Below are positions 26,742 through 38,101 of a stretch of 64,000 bases of DNA, piece after piece. Under the pieces are notes generated by a model. The model was not told the origin of the DNA. It was given only the letters and a program-made list of their open reading frames with translations, and ran no database searches. The stretch lies in the NCBI GenBank assembly GCA_027596075.1, contig JADGJC010000044.1, positions 124,001 to 188,000 of the forward strand, written 5' to 3'. Made by a program: the position numbers and the translations under genes. The DNA comes from Rhizophlyctis rosea (taxonomy: Eukaryota > Chytridiomycota > Chytridiomycetes > Rhizophlyctidales > Rhizophlyctidaceae). How positions within the stretch are numbered: position 1 is the first letter of the stretch; every line of letters begins with the position of its first letter.

Positions 26742-29538
26742 ATGATACCCATCAATTCCCGCAACAGACAGAATCTTGAAAAAGAGGGGCGAAAATCGAA
26801 AGATACCATGACCGGAAACACCACCGTACACGGGGACAAGGAAAATGAAGCCTTGCGAAGTCAAGGGTTGTCACGAGAAGAACAGCTAAGATTGTGGAAG
26901 GTTCGGTTCGAAAGATGCACGGCACAGTTGTCTACCCTCCTAAAATCACACTGGCTGACATTCATACGAATCTCTAGCAACAAAAGAAAACAAATAAAGG
27001 GAATGACAAGGGTGTCGTTCAATCGAAGGTGCCTATACGTTAACTCAACCACTCACGTACAGACCGAGCTCAAATTTTCTAACGTTTTCAATTACAGGCA
27101 TCTGAATCTTCGCGCAAAGCTGTTGATAAACCAAAGAAGACGGGGGAAATCAAGCGTGGGATCTCGGAAGTCATCAAAGTGAGCGGACATGGCCCGCAGG
27201 TGACTTGGGCGATGACGCAAGCGATCCAAGCAGTCGCTGACCGATTCATCTCGATTCATCTCAATAACGTTTAGGAATCGGAACAAACGAAGCCAGGGCC
27301 CGTGAAAAGGACCAAGCCGCAACCGCTGGCCACGAAACACGTGCAATCTACAAATTCAAAGGAGGAGACCAAGACCGTCGTAGGTTAAACTGAAACTCTT
27401 TTTCGGAAGACTGTAGACTGACGCCAGTCATATAGGTACCAGAGTTGAAACCAGAACTCTTGAAGAGAAGCACTCTAGTGGACGACCTTGACGCCTTGGA
27501 TGGCATCTTTGACGGAGATAAGGCGCCGGAGCCTATCAGCGATACCACTGATGAACCTAACTTGACCGATACAACACCCATCGCCCGCCTCCAACATGAG
27601 CTGGAAAGTCGCCAACAGGACATTGAAAAGTTGGAGGCCAGGTTGGCAAACGAGTGCAGAAGGTCCAACGCACTGGAGTTGGAACTGAAAGCGCAAACAC
27701 AAAACATTTCCCAAGTCCGTGCCGCCTTGAAAGACACCTCTGGCAAACTCCGAACCGCAGAAACGGAATTGCTGCAAACCCGTCATGCTCATAAGGACCT
27801 CGAGCTGCTTCTCGTACGGGTTCGCGTCGAACATTCATGCGCATTACGAGATGAACAGGGCAAGGTGCGCGATCTGCAACAACAGCACGCCCAGAAGGAT
27901 GCTCAGATCACAAAGTTGGAAACTGAACTCCAAGCCCTGCGAGCTCAGCACGTCGAGAAGGAGACTGAGATGAATGCCTTGCGGGAATACGTCGGTCAAA
28001 TGGAACATCAACTGGAAGATCCCAGAACTGCCACCGACACCGAAAAGAACAACTCTGAGCAACAAAGCCTTGAACGCATCGGAGCAGCACAGCAAAGCAC
28101 CCGCGAAATCCAAACCCTCTACGACAATTTGCAACAGGAAAAGTCCGCCGTGGAAGCTAGGCTAGACGAAGTAGTAGCTAGTTTGCGGGAAGCCGAAGCA
28201 AATCAAGAAGAGCTTCGGGAGGCCCATGGCATTTTGAAGTTCCAATACGCTGAAGTTCTGATCGAAAGGGACCAACAATCGGCGGAGCTCCGAGAATGCT
28301 ATGAAGCTATGGACGTTGTTGAAGCGAGGTTGACGGAATATGAGGGCAAGGAGATTTTCATCGACAAGGCGGCAGCCAACGCGGAAGAGCAGGAGGCGAA
28401 GCTTTTGGCGGTGGAAAGTGAGGTGTTCAAACTTCGCGGGGATATGCAGCTTTTGAGCACAACCAATGAGGAGCTGAGGTCCGCATTGGCCTCCAGCTTG
28501 CAAGAAAATGAAGAGGTGAGGAATCGTTTGCTTCGTTTGCGAAAGGCACCTCCATTCATGTCTCGTTTTAGCTTGCTGGACAAATCGCTCATCAAGTGGA
28601 GGTAAAGCTGACTGGTACATGGCAAATCGTTTTGAGCAATGGATAACAGGGTGTATCAGCTGGTGTCGACCGCTCAGCAAACCGAGTTTACATCCGCGGA
28701 CAATGAAGCACAAACCGAATTGGATCTGAATCAACTCCTGGAAGACGCAAAGGAAGCTACCAAGAGCTTCCATGCCATCAAATTCGCGCAAAGCATCATG
28801 CGCCAACAGGTACCACAATATGCCGTCGCGAATGGGTATCTATTTCAATCTCATCCCGCTGGTTGGAAGATGGAACAGAATCAAACGAAATATGCCAATG
28901 AGAAATTGCAATTGGAGGAGCAGATGCGGACAGAAAACCAGTAAGTTCTGATTCTGCCACGAATATAACAGCCACGGATTCGTTGCTCATGTCATTTCTT
29001 CACAATTTCCAGAAAATGGCGCGACTTTGAAGCAACCCAAGCCGAGGTCCACAAGCGATTGCTCGAAGCGCTTCAGCAGTCCGCGCAAAAGAAACGCGAG
29101 ACGGAGGTGCGATTGAAGGAAATTGAGCGGGTGAACGCTTTGTTGCGGGAGAGAATCATCGATCTTGGGGGTGATGTGAGGGAGGATGGGATGGGGAAGG
29201 CGGAGACGGAGGATGAAAGGAGTGATGATGGTGGGGATGCATTGGAAGCGGATATTTCGGTTGATTTGGGTCCGGATACGAAGTATGAGGGGTCTGGTGA
29301 TGAGGATGACGAGGTGGAGGAGGCGGACGGCGAGGGAACTGATGATCAGGGAGAAGAGGAGCATGGGGAGGGAAGTGAGGAGGAGGAAGAGGAGTCTGAC
29401 GGAGAGATGGGAGAGGATGGCGAGGACGATGAAGAACAGGAGGAAAAGGGCACGGTGGAGACGGAAGACGGACCGGACGGAGCGGTGCTGGAACGGGTGG
29501 GGACCCCTATGCCAGATACCCACCAGCGACCTATGTAA
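26742..29538 (+). CDS. long coiled-coil protein with acidic tail; function unknown
   Basis: Six exons: 26742-26900, 27098-27178, 27275-27379, 27436-28601, 28650-28940 and 29013-29538; 775 residues in frame. The N-terminal 115 residues are basic and contain DKENEALRSQGLSREEQ, LRLWK and a Lys/Pro-rich stretch. Residues from about 150 to 620 are an almost continuous coiled coil rich in Glu, Gln, Leu and Ala (for example ARLQHELESRQQDIEKLEAR). The last 110 residues are extremely acidic, with runs of Glu and Asp and few hydrophobics. Size and layout suit a cytoskeletal, spindle or scaffold protein, but I cannot name the family. The intron at 28602-28649 is only 48 bp, and the segment 28809-28869 might be an additional intron. 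Confidence 0.72.
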
Positions 29539-30425
29539 AGGTTCGGCGTCTGACTCCCTTTTCATGTAAATACCCTAACGTTCGATATTGCTTGCAATAG
29601 TTGCAACTTCATATGGTTGACATGGTCTGTTGATGGCACTTTGAAAATGGGACCGTGACTTCGGATGCACAACTTGTGCAGCAGTGTACAGTACCCCGAC
29701 AAAAGTATTTGAGTGGGGTGTCACTGGGTCAGTGTGGCGCAATCACTGTGCATGGAAAACATTATGTCCGGGGACTGTACACTCAGACTTCCAACTTTGT
29801 GAAGTGGCGTGAACTTTGTCACCCTCCAACAAGCAACTTTGGAAATGGTGCACTTTCCAGCACTTTCTGTGGGATGAGACCACGCAAAAATACAGTTCCG
29901 CACTGGTTTTTTCTACTCCCTTTACAAAACTTGATGTTATTCCATACACATTCACAAAACTGCTTGCTGGTGCCAAAGAAAATGTGTGGGGTTCAACAGA
30001 ATTGAATGTCCATGCCTCCAAACTGAAAACCGTGTCACAAGCAAAAGGCAATGCGCAATTCTCAAGCGTTGACAGTCCTCCAAAACTGAACATCCGTGCC
30101 TCCAATATGAAAAGGATTGGATTCCAAAGTCCGCTCGCCAAAGGAACGCGACGAGCAGTCCTGGTTTCAGTCCGTACGTCTGGACGCAGGATGGGTGTGA
30201 GATGACGGACGGTGACTCGTTCGGGCTACAACTCGGCCTCCATACGCCGTGGCATCATCCATGTGCCGATTGGGCTTTGAGGCTCGAGGGGCACCTCCAA
30301 CATTCAAAGACTTCCACTTGAACTTTTCGACTTGCTCGCAAATTCAAAAGTTGACATCTCACTTCCGCGGCACACCCCTTTGCGAAGCCACCCTACGAAA
30401 CCACAACCCTTCCCAACCGCTTCCT
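29539..30425. other. intergenic region
   Basis: No reliable gene. Several overlapping open frames on both strands between 29655 and 30205 have no domain. Loosely similar segments containing 'cctccaa' followed by 'actgaa' appear near 30015 and 30075 and look like degenerate duplication. Confidence 0.4.
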
Positions 30426-30731
30426 ATGGCCTACATGCCACGCCTCCGCACATCCCATTACCTCGGCACGTTCTTTGCTCTCTACTTCATGCGTTCACGA
30501 TGGAAGAAGTTCAAACGCATACAACTCCCCTGTCTCTTTCTGATAGGGCTACTATTGTTTATCTACTTGTTACATAGTTTGCACTGGAAAGCGCCGCATA
30601 TTACGGTCGGTCACTGGCCTCACATTCTCCCGCCCCACAAAGGTCGTCCCGTTGAAGAGCCCCTATGGAACGAAGTCTCTGTTGTCCGCAATAATGGGGA
30701 GCCGACCGCGCCACCAACACCAGTAACTTAA
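30426..30731 (+). CDS. small single-pass membrane protein, hypothetical
   Basis: Open frame of 101 residues from an ATG at 30426. An N-terminal basic segment (RSRWKKFKRIQ) is followed by one strong hydrophobic helix, LPCLFLIGLLLFIYLLHSL, at about residues 38-56, then a Pro-rich tail. The layout fits a type II signal-anchored or small single-pass protein. There is no family match that I know. The frame stays open upstream to 30249, but only through non-ATG codons or the ATG at 30261, so the start is uncertain. It converges on the RPS4 gene with about 310 bp between stop codons. Confidence 0.42.
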   Translation: MAYMPRLRTSHYLGTFFALYFMRSRWKKFKRIQLPCLFLIGLLLFIYLLHSLHWKAPHITVGHWPHILPPHKGRPVEEPLWNEVSVVRNNGEPTAPPTPVT

Positions 30732-31041
30732 ACGGCCATTGATCCCGTACCTTTTCCCCGCCCGCCATCATCCTCTGCAACCCACACCCGAACAACTTAT
30801 ACACCCCGCTGAGATCCCAGCAAAGTTCATCTACATAGCATTTCTCCCTGTATATTCCCTGTAAATATCTCATGTAAATACCCGATGTAGACAAAGCTTA
30901 AAGCGCCGCTTTGACATGCACAGCCGTCATGATCAGTTGAAAATACCATCTCCCCACTCTTCTCCGAACATGAATGCGACCCACAAGTGCTTTGTTGCTT
31001 TATATTATCCAAACAAAATGTACAATGAACCAACACCCATT
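30732..31041. other. convergent 3' flank region
   Basis: Between the stop of the small membrane protein frame and the stop of RPS4. Contains no open frame of note. Confidence 0.45.
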
Positions 31042-32605
31042 TTACTGGGCACGCGCAGCCTCCCTCCTCCGGTCACGCTCCTCAGTAATAGTAAGCTAAA
31101 AAAAATTGAAGTTACTACCTGTGGTCGCCCAAAATCACAAACACAAACAGAAGGACGTACCTTAACACCCTTGCCTTTGGGAAGAGAAATCCAAGGCTTG
31201 TTGCCCTGGCCAATGACGAAGACGTTGGACAAACGAGTAGCGAACTGGCGGTCGAGGACGTCCTTGACGTGGACGACATCGAAACCACCGTGGTGCCTCT
31301 CACGGTGAGTGATGACACCAACACGACCAGTGTTACGACCACCAGTAACGTAGACGAGGTTACCGGTCTCGAACTTGAGGAACGAGTCGATCTTGCCGGT
31401 CTCAAGGTCGAGCTTCACGGTGTCGTTGACCTTAATGAGAGGGTCGGGGTAGCGGATGGTGCGGCCATCGTGGGTAACAACGAAGGGGATACCCTTGGCG
31501 CCAACCTGGACGCGCTTGACCTTGCAGAGCTTGTACTGAACATAGTCTCGAGTCAGCAAGACTTTCCAAACCCAAGTATGATCGACAAAATCCACAAACC
31601 TTGGCCTCCTCAGCAGTGATGCGGTGGATGGCGAAGCGGCCCTTGGTGTCATAGACGAGACGGAAGTTCTCACCAGTCTTCTCGATGGAAATGACGTCTG
31701 CCCAAATCCATCAGCAACAGTATCCAGCTCTTCGCAAATACCGAATCCACATACCCATGAAGCCAGAGGGGTAGGTCAAGTCGGTGCGGACCTTGCCGTC
31801 AATTTGGACAAGGCGCTGCTTCAAGATAGCCTTGGTCTCGTTGTAGTTGAGGGCGTACTTGAGACGGTTGCGCAAGAACACGATGAGGGGCAAGCACTCG
31901 CGTTGCTTGTGGGGACCGGCAGAGGGTTTGGGAGCCTGTAGCAAGCAAGAACGTATTGGTCGTCTGCTCCTGATTGGCAATTACCCCAGCCCTTTCTCCT
32001 GTTCCACATTCCAGAGTCCGCTTCCACAATACTCCACAGTGCCCAATCTCCCAACTTTCTGAAGCAGAATAGCAAGCAACGACCACCGACTCCGCCTTTG
32101 CTCCAACTTCCGACGGCCGTCCTCCAAACTCCTCCGCTCATCCACAGTGTTCGTCTTTCCATCCCAAAATCATCAATGTGAACCGACAAAGTTCCGCAAA
32201 TCTCCGTTCCACGCTCCGCTTCCAGTTATGAAGTCTAGTTCGACCCCAACGTCCCACTCCTTCTCTGGTATTTCGACAAGGATGCATCTTATACCTACCC
32301 AAGTACCGGTCAATTTGTCAAGCATCCAGTGCTTGGGGGCGGCGAGCTGTTTACGGTTGACCATTTAGAATGCCATTCACAAAGAAGCAAACTGACAGTG
32401 ACCACATACCCGCTTCATGTGCTTCTTGGGTCCCCGAGCCTACATTGAAATCAAGTGGACATTTCTGGTCAGTAATTGGTTGATCCAGAGTTTACCATCC
32501 ATCCATCCGTCATCAGTATCGTCTCCACAAAGCTATCTCTTCATCCAGCGAGCAGGTGATGGACGGACGGATGGTTATGGTAATGTTCAGCATGTTACGT
32601 ACCAT
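31042..32605 (-). CDS. RPS4: 40S ribosomal protein S4 (eS4)
   Basis: Seven coding exons on the minus strand: 32605-32603, 32439-32410, 32346-32299, 31935-31755, 31697-31600, 31535-31161 and 31095-31042; 262 residues, the usual eS4 length. The first coding exon is only the ATG codon. Conserved blocks run end to end: [127 protein letters not shown] and [13 protein letters not shown]. These include the S4 RNA-binding, central and KOW regions. The protein is a structural component of the small ribosomal subunit. Intron 3 (31936-32298) is long at 363 bp. The gene is head to head with fumarase. Confidence 0.97.
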
Positions 32606-32662
32606 CGTTGCTGACTATTTCGGAGGATGGATTCGTGAAAGAGGGAGAATCAATGGAATGCG

Positions 32663-34824
32663 ATGGGTCTTCCTACAAATCCCTCTCCCAACCGCCCACC
32701 AGCAGCCGTCCTCCCACACAATGCCGACTGTGGCTTAGCTCCAATTAGGCTTGAGAAGGCTCATGCACAAGCCGCGCAAGCCAAGTTGCAGGAGTTCAGT
32801 ATTCCTCAGGGATGGAACGCGAGGGTTTCGCAGGCTTTTGCCAAGGCTTTTGCGCCCCGCCGTCCAACAACCAAGAACATCTCTTCCCATCGTCACTCTG
32901 AGTATCCCAAACAAATCGTCACTCCACAACTGAGAACCAAGGGAGACATAATGCCCAGCTCGCAAGATACCTTCCGAACGGAGCATGACACGTTCGGCGA
33001 AATCATGGTCAAAAATGACAGACTTTGGGGTGCGCAAACGCAAAGGTTCTCCACTTTTTCCCTCTTCCATATGCCGGCCCAGTCGGTGATATTTAATGTC
33101 TTCGTAGGTCTATGGAAAATTTTGACATCGGTGGCCCCAATGAGCGCATGCCGGAACCGCTAATACGCGCTTTGGGGATCATCAAAAAAGCTGCGGCGCA
33201 TGTGAATATTTTATATGGTCTTGATCCAATATTAGCTAAGCATATCAGTCAGGCCGCCGATGAGGTTAGACGTCAAATCCCTGCTTCAGCTTCATGAGCT
33301 TTCCCTTCTGATCATTTCCTGTGATCAGGTAATCGCTGGCAAGCTGAATGATCATTTCCCGCTCGTAGTCTGGCAGACTGGATCCGGCACACAGTCTAAT
33401 ATGAATGCGAATGAAGTTATTGCAAACCGAGCAAACGAGCTTCTCGGACAGCCGCGAGGAAAGCAATCGCCCATACATCCAAATGATACCGTCAATATGA
33501 GTCAATCGTCGAATGACACGTTCGTACAACAGTCTTCATTAGAGTGCCAGGCGTCTAGATCTTCAACAGGGTGCACACAGGTTCCCCAGCGCTATGCATG
33601 TGGCTGCGGTGTCCGAGCTGGTGCAGCGTCTCTTACCGGCAATGACCACGCTACGAGATGCATTGGCAAAAAAGGCGGAGCAATGGAGTGAAATCATCAA
33701 GATTGGACGAACCCATGTGCAAGATGCGACGCCAATGACTTTGGGGCAGGAGTTTTCCGGATACACCCAGCAGGTGAACAACTTTCCGTTCATACATATT
33801 GAACACATGCTTCAACTAATGGCAGGTGGAGTATGGTATCCAAAGGGTAAAAGCCACGCTTCCGCGGCTTCGTCAGCTTGCACAAGGGGGCACTGCCGTC
33901 GGCACCGGATTGAATACGCGGGCAGGCTTTGATGTGAAGATAGCGGCAGAGATCTCAAAACTGACTGGCATCGAGTTCTTCACGGCACCGAATAAGGTGC
34001 GGTTCACTTTTGGAGCTTAAAGTCACCGCAGATTTGCTAATCGGTGCGAGCAGTTTGAAGCTCTTGCAGCACACGATGCAATTGTGGAAGCAAGTGGCGC
34101 TCTCAATGTCATTGCATGCTCACTCATGAAGATTGCGAATGATATCCGGCTTTTGGGTCTGGTGACAGAATGCCATTTCACAACTCGGCACACAACTCAC
34201 AGGTATTGCAGGTTCGGGGCCTCGTTGTGGCCTGGGGGAGTTGATTCTTCCCGAGAACGAACCTGGATCTTCCATCATGCCTGGCAAAGTCAATCCAACT
34301 CAATGCGAAGCTCTGACGATGGTTTGCAGCCAGGTCATGGGCAACCATGTGGCCATCAGCGTGGCTGGCTCGAATGGGCATTTCGAGGTAAGATTGCACG
34401 CTGCTTATGGGAGCTTCCGCTCTGACGTCCGCCTTCTAGCTAAATGTTTTCAAACCCGTATTGATTCGGAACCTCCTGCAATCAATCCGGCTGGTTGCTG
34501 ACGGGTGCATATCGTTCACCAAGAATTGCGTACTTGGCATAGAGCCCAACAAGCAGAGGATTGACGACCTGATGCGGAATAGTTTGATGCTGGTAAAGTG
34601 TTTGTCGAAAGCTCATGACTCCGATGTTACCCATCGTTGAGCTGTTTCCCCAGGTGACCGCCCTCAATCCGAAGATTGGCTACGAAAATGCGGCGAAGGT
34701 GGCCAAAAAGGCGTATAAGGAGGGTCTTACCCTGAAGGAAGCTGCCGTAGCTCTTCGGTTGCTGAGCGAGAGTGAATTTGATGAATGGGTGAAGCCTGAG
34801 CGGATGTTGGGACCAAAGCTCTAG
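32663..34824 (+). CDS. FUM1: fumarate hydratase, class II
   Basis: Nine exons: 32663-33045, 33108-33264, 33329-33519, 33581-33773, 33826-33996, 34054-34156, 34212-34387, 34440-34592 and 34654-34824; 565 residues from the first in-frame ATG. A second ATG at 32951 ([13 protein letters not shown]) would give 469 residues, the normal size of the mature enzyme. The intervening 96 residues include basic, Ala-rich stretches that could be a mitochondrial presequence, so two start sites may serve two compartments. Diagnostic blocks are [65 protein letters not shown] and the SS-loop [11 protein letters not shown]. The enzyme interconverts fumarate and malate in the TCA cycle. Active-site residues are intact. 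The N-terminal part upstream of 32951 is the weak point. Confidence 0.93.
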
Positions 34825-34889
34825 CGACCATGTTATATCTCCTCAATAGCAGTCTAACAATCAGACGCATGGAAAGCTCTATTGATCTA

Positions 34890-36028
34890 TCACGATGATT
34901 TTGCTTTCTGGGATCTCACCACCCATACTCCCAACATATAATTCAGCCGTATCCGCAGCAAATCCAAGAGCATGATCACCGAATCCGACATCAGAGACAT
35001 TTTTGTCCCTTCTACCTCGTGCCATGAGACTGGAACTTCCACCACCGGAACGCCGGCCCACATCGCAATGAGAAGCATCTCCACATCGAAGATCCAGCCT
35101 TCGCAGTGCATGTTTGGGAAAATCAACCGTGCCGCTTGCCGGGTCGTCATCTTAAATCCACATTGCGTGTCTTTGATGGATGCAATTCCGAGGACAAAGA
35201 GGATGGTGTGGAATCCGTACATGAGGAAGTTGCGAATGAACGATCGCTGAGTTTTGTCGTGAGGCACTGCTGGTGGGACAGAGTCGAAGAGGCAGTCGGG
35301 GCGCATACCTTGACAACGGCGTCTGTTTTCACCATGTGTGCCCGAGATCCTACGGCAATTCCCAGCGGACCCGAAGCCACTCTATTTAATTCTTTCTCTA
35401 GTTTCTCCACATCTGAAAACTTTGTTGCGCCGTCGGCGTCGGCGAATAACAATCTTTCTCCTCTGGAGACCAGCATTCCCTGCGAGACATAGGCAACAAA
35501 TCAGGGATTCTGCCTCTTCGTTATTGGCGGGACACTGACACAGACCTGTGTTACCGCCCCTCCCTTTCCCCGATTCTTCTCGAGCGTCAAAACTCTTAGC
35601 TCCTTCTTTGCCAACTCTATAGACTTCATCCCTTTAGCTCTATTTCTACCGATATCTAATGCTACTTTTGATGTTCCATCCGAACTTCCGTCGTCTACCA
35701 CTATGATTTCGTATGCAAAACTAGAATCTTTATCAGCCCGCTCATCCAAATATTCAAACGTCTCCTCCAACATTTTGGGGAGTCGCTCGGTTTCATTATA
35801 GGCCGGTACCACTACGGAAAGAGCTATTGCCGGTTTTGTGTCCGTGAGGTCGTCTCTGAGGGAAGGGAAGGAAACGCGTTTGCCGGTGGCCGCATCGGTG
35901 TAATAGCCTTCATTCTTCGTCGCAGCGCGAGGTGTTGGTGCTATGGCCCACAATATTACCGCTAACAGGGCGACGCCTACTAAAACTATTCCTATCAACG
36001 CCACCAAGATAGCGGATGTTGTGACCAT
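34890..36028 (-). CDS. ALG5: dolichyl-phosphate beta-glucosyltransferase
   Basis: Three exons on the minus strand: 36028-35546, 35479-35309 and 35246-34890; 336 residues, as in yeast Alg5 (334). An N-terminal membrane helix (ILVALIGIVLVGVALLAVIL) is followed by a GT2 domain: ALSVVVPAYNETERLP, IIVVDDGSSDGT, LEKNRGKGGAV, LLFADADGATKF (metal-binding DAD), VGSRAHM, and IKDTQCGFKMTTRQAA with a later EGWIFDVEMLL. It transfers glucose from UDP-glucose to dolichyl phosphate at the cytosolic face of the ER, feeding the last steps of N-glycan precursor assembly. The start is placed at the ATG at 36028; a longer frame upstream uses a GTG and is not needed. It converges on fumarase, with 65 bp between stop codons. 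Confidence 0.96.
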
Positions 36029-36508
36029 GGTTGCAGCGACGTCAAGTTCTCTCACTAGATCAGTGTACTTAGGTGTGAAACATTGCCGAAAGGCGAAGGT
36101 GGAACTTTGGCGCTCGCCCCCCTGTCGGACGCAATTTGATCGGGGCTTTCGGCCTTTCCTTCTTCACGGGTACACGTGACGACTTCTCGTTAGTATAATT
36201 AGATTACGATAGATGTCTTTATTTATGTGTGCTGCGCAATCTCCAAATGGAGGACATTGGAGGGGGCAATGACAGGCATGCACTTTGAACCATTGGAACC
36301 AATCGTGAATCCATTTGTTCCATCTAGGCCAGGACCGCCTGAGTGGCCAACCCTTCACTGTTCTGAGTGTTCCCCAGTGCTTCGCCAGTTCTAACTTCTC
36401 TCCCCAAATCGTTTCTACTTGAAGCCGGCTTGAAGGAGACTGTTGATGCTGCAGAAGACCACCCTCTTCACTTCCTCCATTCTACACAGAGCACTGCACT
36501 TCAACGCG
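36029..36508. promoter_or_regulatory. shared divergent promoter region of ALG5 and RAI1/DXO
   Basis: A 480-bp stretch between two start codons facing away from each other. No clear core element was recognised. The upstream ATG at 36446, in frame with the Rai1/DXO gene, lies within it and may be the true start of that gene. Confidence 0.4.
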
Positions 36509-38072
36509 ATGAGTCAACAAAAACGGAGTCGTTCTCTCACCCATGGCGGCCAGACTGACCCAGACGAACAAACAAGGAAGCGCCAACACGTTACCTCCTC
36601 TGGGACCAATGGGAAAAACCCGGGTCCCGCACCTATGGCTACCTTGCGTGTTCGACCCATAGATAGATTCAGGGGAAAGTGTGCACAATATCAACAACCC
36701 GCAGAAATCGGCTACTTTTCGTATGATGAACAGAGGACTCTCTTGCTATTAGACAACAAAGCCCTGGTACCTCGTCAGTAGTTTTTTCTCTGTAAGAGCG
36801 CGGAGCGGTTTCTATCGCCGGCGCTTCATTGGCGCACACTAATTGAACACTTTTTTGTCATCAGAACTACTACTACGCCCCTGACGTCCAAAACTGCGAC
36901 TTGTCTGACGGGTTTCCGGACCGCTTTATCCAACGGGACCCTGCACCTGAAAGGCTCGATGCGCTGCTAAAGTGTTTACAGAGAATAAATCATGACGCTA
37001 AAGCAGCAAACGCTTCTGCTCATATACCCAACTTTTGCACATGTGAGGTTTTGATCTTTGCGCGACCGCCGGTCGTACCAACTGTCTGAAAAATTGTGCC
37101 CAACCAGGGAGAGGCATGATGACCAAGATATTGTGCACGCCGTATTCGAATGATAAATGGGAAATGGGTTGCTCGCTATATCAGGTATTCAATCCGGAGC
37201 GTTTGCGGAGGCATTAAAATAACAAAGCCCTGCTAACAGTGCATGTCTTGTAGGGAACCATATACATCGAAGAACACGAAGCCCCCGATCGGCAGCGATT
37301 CGGGGACGACGAGCGGCAAAAGTTGAACACATATTTCGGGTACAAATTTGAAACCCTCAGCACATTGGATATACCACCTGCAGAAATCAGGGGCCCGGAT
37401 GATGAAGCACTGAAGCGTCGTCAATCGGCCGTATGTAACACCAACGTGCAGTATTGCAGCGTATTTCGAACAAAGTTGGGGCAAAATTCGTTGATCATGG
37501 GAGGAGAGGTTGACTGCATGCTGTCAGGTATGTCCTTGACACTCTGAATGGACCAAAATGTTCCATCACTCACCACCCGGAACAGAAACAAGGCCGGCAA
37601 AACCTTCAACCACATATGCGGAGTTGAAAACTAATCGCATTTTAACCAATGACCGTCAAATCTGGTCATTTGAAAGGTATTTCCAAAGTCCGATCGTTGC
37701 CATCAACCCCCTTTGACTGTTGATCATTTTCATAGACACAAACTCTTAAAAATGTGGGCACAATCGTTCCTTCCGGGAGTACCCGATATTATAGTGGGCT
37801 ATCGGGATGATAGTGGGATTTTGAAATCGATCGAACATATGAAGACCATGGAGATTCCGCGGCGGGTCCGTGGCAAGCAAGGGATGTGGGATGCAACAGT
37901 GTGTTTGAATTTTGCGGATGCGGTTCTGAGTTGGCTGAGGAAAATGATCACAGTGGACGACCCGGATGCGGTTTACACTTTGAAATACGAGCCCGCCACG
38001 GACGAAATCACGCTCTCCAAACCACAGAATGGCGGTAGTCTAGTATTTGTGCACGACTGGTATCGAAATTAG
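36509..38072 (+). CDS. Rai1/DXO-family RNA 5'-end decapping nuclease
   Basis: Six exons: 36509-36766, 36865-37042, 37108-37184, 37254-37527, 37586-37676 and 37736-38072; 404 residues. I start at MSQQKRSRSL; an in-frame ATG at 36446 would add 21 residues. The N-terminal 55 residues are basic and disordered. Family blocks are EIGYFSYDE, LSDGFPDRFIQRD, TWRGMMTKILCTPY, GTIYIEEHEAPD, YFGYKFETL, the metal-binding GGEVDCML, TYAELKTNR, MWAQSFLPGVPDIIVGYRD and the C-terminal MWDATVCLNFADAVLSWL. The family removes incomplete or non-canonical caps from mRNA and assists Xrn-type exonucleases. All metal-coordinating acidic residues seen in the family appear present. Whether it is the nuclear Rai1 or the cytosolic Dxo1 type cannot be told here. 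Confidence 0.93.
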
Positions 38073-38101
38073 ATTACCGTTTACATTGTGCATATATTTG
38101 T

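Noticed and set aside
28809..28869. Extra intron in the long coiled-coil gene
   Set aside because: The stretch starts GTACC and stays in frame either way, but the only candidate acceptor (GGAAG) is poor. It was left as coding.
29655..30205. Open frames on both strands, 116-132 residues
   Set aside because: No ATG-led frame stands out, none has a domain, and the sequence looks like degenerate duplicated non-coding DNA.
32440..32602. C/D-box snoRNA inside RPS4 intron 1
   Set aside because: On the minus strand a TGATGA and a later CTGA are present, but they are only about 40 bases apart, with no terminal stem. This is too short and weak for a snoRNA call.
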